The notes under the pieces were generated by a model that did not search any database, was not told the DNA's origin, and saw only the letters and a program-made list of their open reading frames with translations. From positions 49,370,854 through 49,434,853 of the forward strand of contig OX411551.1 of assembly GCA_948146395.1 (NCBI GenBank): a DNA stretch of 64,000 bases. Reading direction: 5' to 3'. Of this stretch, positions 55,301-61,300 are shown piece after piece. The stretch is from Fragum whitleyi (lineage: Eukaryota; Mollusca; Bivalvia; Cardiida; Cardiidae). A program made the translations under genes and the position numbers. Each line of letters opens with the position of its first letter. The stretch's first letter is position 1.

Positions 55301-58300
55301 TTAGTGATTATCCAATCTTTTGCAATATGACTTTTTCTGTGAATAATTTTGGAAACAGATTTTTTCAGCAAATAGTTCTTCAATTCATTGAACAATGGTT
55401 GTTTTCTAAATAGAAAGACAAGAAGAAAATTACAAAAAAAGGAATTTTATTTTTGTAATAATTCAATTGCCAATTGAAAGTCTTAATTGATATGAAAAAA
55501 TTCAGCTAGAATTTTGTCCTTGAGCAATTGTTTATTACTTATGATTAACTGAAAATTACGTTTGGTTGACAGAAAATTTTGCACACTACATGTTGTGTTT
55601 CTTTGGCATGTAAATAAAACACAAAATATATATAAAAGATGGAGAGAAAAGCATGAATTACTTTGAATTTATAGCTTATTAAAATCTTTCTTGCTGTATA
55701 CTGTTAAATTTAGGTCACTTATCTACATTTACCTATTTCTATTGTACAATAAATTCATTAAAGATTAGATTTGATTTTAAAGTTAATCCAAATCACAAAA
55801 GGGTTATCGAATGTGTTAATACTTTAACAGCAAGGATTTGAATACAGTATAATTCTGTCATTTGTAGACTTATGCCAATCTATACTTTAGTATGGATTAA
55901 TGATATTGTAATAGAATAATGTTTGTGTGCATGAAATAGTTGAGAGAGTTAGTTAGTTCATTCTGTCTGAGAACAATTGTTGTAAAAGGATAACATTGAT
56001 ACAGTGTGGAACAAAATGGGAATACAAACTGTGTCGGAACAGTAAGTGCTATTGTTAAATAATGTTATGGAAAAATTGACTAATGTAGTTAAAGACTCAT
56101 TGTGTGAAAAGAAGAAAATGCTGCTTATCAGTATTTTCTCCTTTTCACACAATCTTTTTTTCCTCTTCTAGTGTGTTTTAAGATTTATTGCATAATTTGT
56201 GTTTGAAGTATAATTCTTATTGTTGTTATTGTTGTTGTCATTGCTCTTGTTGGTATCTGTAATCTGCAGAGATCATCTAAAAATTTATACATGCAAATGT
56301 ATATCTTTATTGAATTCTAATTTTTGTACATATATTTAAAAAAAAACACAATAAAACAGTAAAATAAACATGACCATTCAAATATGAAATAAAAGAGACT
56401 ATATTATTAGTAAGCTATTACATTATCATTGGCCATTATCATAAACATCGGTTAGTAGTGATGGTAAAAGGACAGTTGCTATTGATAAAACCACAAGCCA
56501 ATTACAAAATATGAACATATTTTTTATATTTATGACAAATACCGTGGGGGGGGTTGTAAAGTGTGAACAGTTTTAACCCCAGACAGTCCGTGTAATCCAC
56601 GCAGTCTGACAAGGGTCGACACTTTTCGCTCTTTCCAGATGGTCCCTTTTGCCCTTTTGGTGTAACAGGTCACCTATGTTTAGGTTACCATTGATTGCTG
56701 CTAAGTTGAAGCAAATTCAGTCTATCTAGGCCAAAGAGTCTTTTATTATTTTTTGGTGTGAATTACAATAAGTGTTGTGTTTCATACAACAGCTAAAAGT
56801 TATTGAAAGTTCATAATTAATGATACCATTACAAAACTCCTTCTAGTTGAATTTGTAATGATAATGTAGCCAATTTATAAAGGCTATATAGTTTCATTTG
56901 ATATTATTCATTACATTTCCTGCTCACAATTTAAATACTTACACATGTTTTAAACAGTGACTTGCATTGGCAGATCAAGAGGGGTTAGAGTCAGGGGGGG
57001 TCGAATCCCCTTTGTATCCAAATTACTTCATTGTAGTGGAAAAAATCAAGCAAAACAAGAGTATCAGAAATCACACAAACTCAAATTCTACAAATAAAAA
57101 AAATATCTAATGTGCATAATTTGAGCAATTATAAGTTCTATGGTATCCCTATCTTTATAGATAAGGATACTTTGGGACTAATTACTCAAATTTTGAAGGC
57201 CTACATTGAACCCTCTTTATAGAAACCCTGGACTTGGAATGTATATACTACTCCTGCACTATGTTTGAGTTAGTTCATAATGTTCTGAATAGAATTCTTA
57301 ATTGAATTGTAATAGTTATAGTTTTGTGTAGTATAGTAACAACTGCATCAACTGTGAATGTTCATTTAAAAATGGTGCAATTGACGAAAATCAAGTTGGA
57401 ACTTAGAGACTGATGCTAATACAGATGTCTAACAATAAGTCTTACACCAGACATATTTATTAGAAAAACCAATGCAATCTTTGTGAATAAAATTTTGATA
57501 AACAAAAGAAAACATTCATCAAGTTATGTGGTTTATCATAGTCAGTGCTACAGATCTATCAAAAGAGGTTGTATAATGGATTTTGGATTCAAATATTTCA
57601 ACGATACATTCACGAACCCTATGTTGTGGGTTCTCATGGAATTGTCTAGAGATAATTCCAATGTGTACCTACAACATAGAGTTTATTGATTTTGCTCTAG
57701 TTTCCCCCCTTCTTGTTGGTACTTGTGCTATTATTGTGAAAGTTTAGATGACATTATAATCTTAATTGGACTTTATTAGCTAAAGAAATAGCATTGTTTA
57801 AAGAAAGCTATTGACTTACATTTAATGATTATGGGTTTTGTTGGCAGTGCTGTCGGAGACGTAAAGATACTGGAGGTCAATCAAGAAGGGAAATTTGTTC
57901 GACTTGTCAATGAAGGAAAACAGGTGAGGACTTGGACTCTTTTCATGCCCTCAAATCTTTTGATTTTGGGGCATATTGTTTTACCCATGTAAATCTGTCC
58001 ATCTGTCTGCGGAAGCTTAACCTATAAACTAGTAATTTTTTCATAATTTAAAAACTTTTCAAGTTTTAATTTCAATTATTGTAATAAAGATTACTCTCAT
58101 AAATTTGCATCTTTAAAGGTCAATGCCATCTTACAAGGTGTATTATCAAGGTCAAATGTCTATAATAATTGAGCCTATTTGTGGCAATTCCAACAATTTA
58201 TCATGTGTGCAAATTAAAGACTCTGGACAGTCTGTGCATTCACACAGTCTGACCAGAGTCATCTCTGTGCACTTAATAGACAAATGAGGTTACAAAGTGT

Positions 58301-61300
58301 CTTTAGACAGGCATGTTATCTTCTAATTTAAATATGTGACTGGTTGGGCTGATCAATGTTTGCATCTCATACATGTGTTAAATTGTTGGAAATGTCTCAC
58401 ACAGGCTCATTTGTCATTTTGGGGGACATTATTGTTTGAGGAACATTTATTGTTTGTTTATACTTATTTGAGCCAGTGCGTGACATTTCCAACAATTTCA
58501 CATTATGCACATAGCAAAACATTTGGCAAGCTTGTACATCTGGAGATAAATAAGGTCTCAATCCCTCTTCAGATGCTCAGAGAATATTCATATTGCCATG
58601 TGTGCCTATTCGTATTGCTCAATGTCTTGAGATCATGCATACATGAGATTGTTGGAAATGTCATGTACAGGCACCTTTAATTTATTTTAATTGCAAGGAA
58701 AGCTTAAATGTAAGTACATATCTCTCTAATAAGTCATTCCAGACATTTTCATATCTCTGAGAGAAGGCAGTGGGTCCGATCCTATGCTATCTAATTTTAC
58801 AGCTGGTTTGAATACTGGGCTTGTTTTTAAAGTGCAAAAGTTTGCATTCCTAAAATCACTTCTATGGGAAAGGAAATTGTTAACCAAGCCATACTGGTCC
58901 AAGGATAATTCTTGTGTGTGCAGGCAAAGAAAAGATCAGCCTGAACAGAACTCAGTCTAATCCTTGACTAACTAGATGCTTGTAAATTCATATTTCATGC
59001 CAAGGGTAAATTATTAAGACTTAAAATTGTTATGCTTATTTTGCCAAAATTTAATAGATTTTGAATCAAGTCTTGCCAATAAGGTCATAAATCAAGCTTA
59101 ATTAATCATACATTACATTAAATCAAAATCTGAATTTGTTGCAAACATAACAGAATTTGGTTTCCTGTTTCAAAAACGCATAATACAGTTTCCATTAATA
59201 TTATGAAATCACAAAACTTAATAAATAAAACTATAAGTACCTAATATGATAAAGTACTTTTGTTGTTCACAAAGTAAACAAAATGTGACCAGTCACACGA
59301 AAAGGGACCATCTGGGTAGTGTGTAAAGTATTGACCCTAGCCAGACTGCGCGGAGTGGAGGCGGAACTTTTTGCACCGTGCCTACTTTTTGAATCTAGAA
59401 AGATCAATCTACCTTACAGTGAAATAATTTTTGAAATGCGATGTCTGGTTGACCTATACTGAATCAAATCTCTTACAATAATTAATTTTACAGAATTTCC
59501 GGATGGTCCCTTTTTGCGTGACGGGTCACAAATAAATAATCTATTTTACCAACAAATAATGAGCCTGATGGTCAAATTGCATTGATGATGATTATTTGTT
59601 TCAGTGGAGGATTGTTTTATTTTTCAATGAGTGAACAATTTATAAAAGCTATATTTTCACAAAAGGTGACCTGCAGATATCAAAGTCAAGGTCATATGAC
59701 AAACTGGTATGAGAAATACCAGGAATTCATGGTTAGGTACTCTAGCTACTGAGATTTTACTCAAAAACTGTAAAAAACGGGCTAAAACCCCATTCGAATA
59801 AAAAGCAATAACAATATTCATAGGCCTTACTAAGATTTTGAAATTTATACGCACTCAGAAGGCAACCAACATAGAACATATTATAGGATAAAGGCAAATG
59901 TGACAGAAGATGAATGTCTTCTGCCCACTTCACTTTTCTTAGATTTGACCGTTGATGAATAATCAAAACATCCTAACTACAGCTTGAATAAGCTGTAGTT
60001 TCCATGTTATGATCATTCATCAACAACATTTTTCTGGAGAGGATCTATTTCTATTTCGCACTTGTGTAATATGTGTAATGGTTAAGTTACACCCTTGAGA
60101 TTCATCCTCCTAAAAAAATAATGAAAAGAAGCGTGGCAATAGAGGACCAAATCAATATCAATTGAATTCAATCTTTGTTTACTTTCACTTTCCTCGTATG
60201 TAAACTTTAAATTCATCTAATCGATACATAACTTCATTCTATTTATCCAATAGCAAATAAAAACGGCATTTATTTGACAAATATTGATTTATTGTTGTTC
60301 AATTTTAATTTCAAGTATGTAACAGTTTTATTCAAATACCAATAGGTTTATGACTAGCATTATGCCAAACATTTCTCCTTTGATTTTTAATGTAAAACCT
60401 AAAATAAAGACAGGTTTGAAAAATTACTCCTAAAATTCATACAGGTTTAAAAAATTACTAAGTAAATAATTGATGCAAAGTAAAGTATACTGTTGTCCCT
60501 ATTTCCTCTAATAATAGCAGCCTCCCTAATAGTAGCACCAGTGCATTTTTTACTAAAGAAAACCATTTCATATGCCTAAATTTTAGGATTTTTTTTTACT
60601 TCTTCTCTAATTTGAGATGAATTTCCTCTAAACAATCATTTACATGATTGGTCAGAGGAAATTCACCTCAAATTACCGTATTACCATTTGCATGATTGTT
60701 CAGAGGAAATTCACCTCAAATTAAAGGGAAAAGGGCCTCAAAGACATCAATTTTGATGTTGGTTTTTTTTCTACATTAGAAAATGCATACTAAATAAAAG
60801 CTCCCTGAACATGTTATGTATAGCTCCTGGATGCATTTTTTAGGAAAAATAAGGTAGAATTAAATTGTCATGATTTTTGGCTCCAATCCCAAACAGTCAG
60901 AAGAGCTATAATGGTGATAGGGACCCAAAATATTGGTAAAGAACTTTAATTCCTGCAAAATTTTCTGATTCTTTTGACAGTTCCTCTGGATATCTGAAAC
61001 TGATCTTTCATGATCTCATTCACAGCATTTTGTTGTACCATCGTCACAATCATCTTCACTTATAACAATATTGGGCAATTTGTATATCAGTTATTACAGA
61101 GTTACTTCGAAAGTCCCAATGGACTTTTTTAATGAGAAAAGTTATTGGTTTTTAATGTAACTTTCATTTTCTAATGCATTTTCTAATGCATTTTCTCCTG
61201 TCCCTTGATATTACCCTTGTCATGCTGAACCCAGAATATTCCTGCTGAAGAAAGGGGTATAGACAAAGATCAGCCTCCACATATGTCTAGTCTGATCTCA

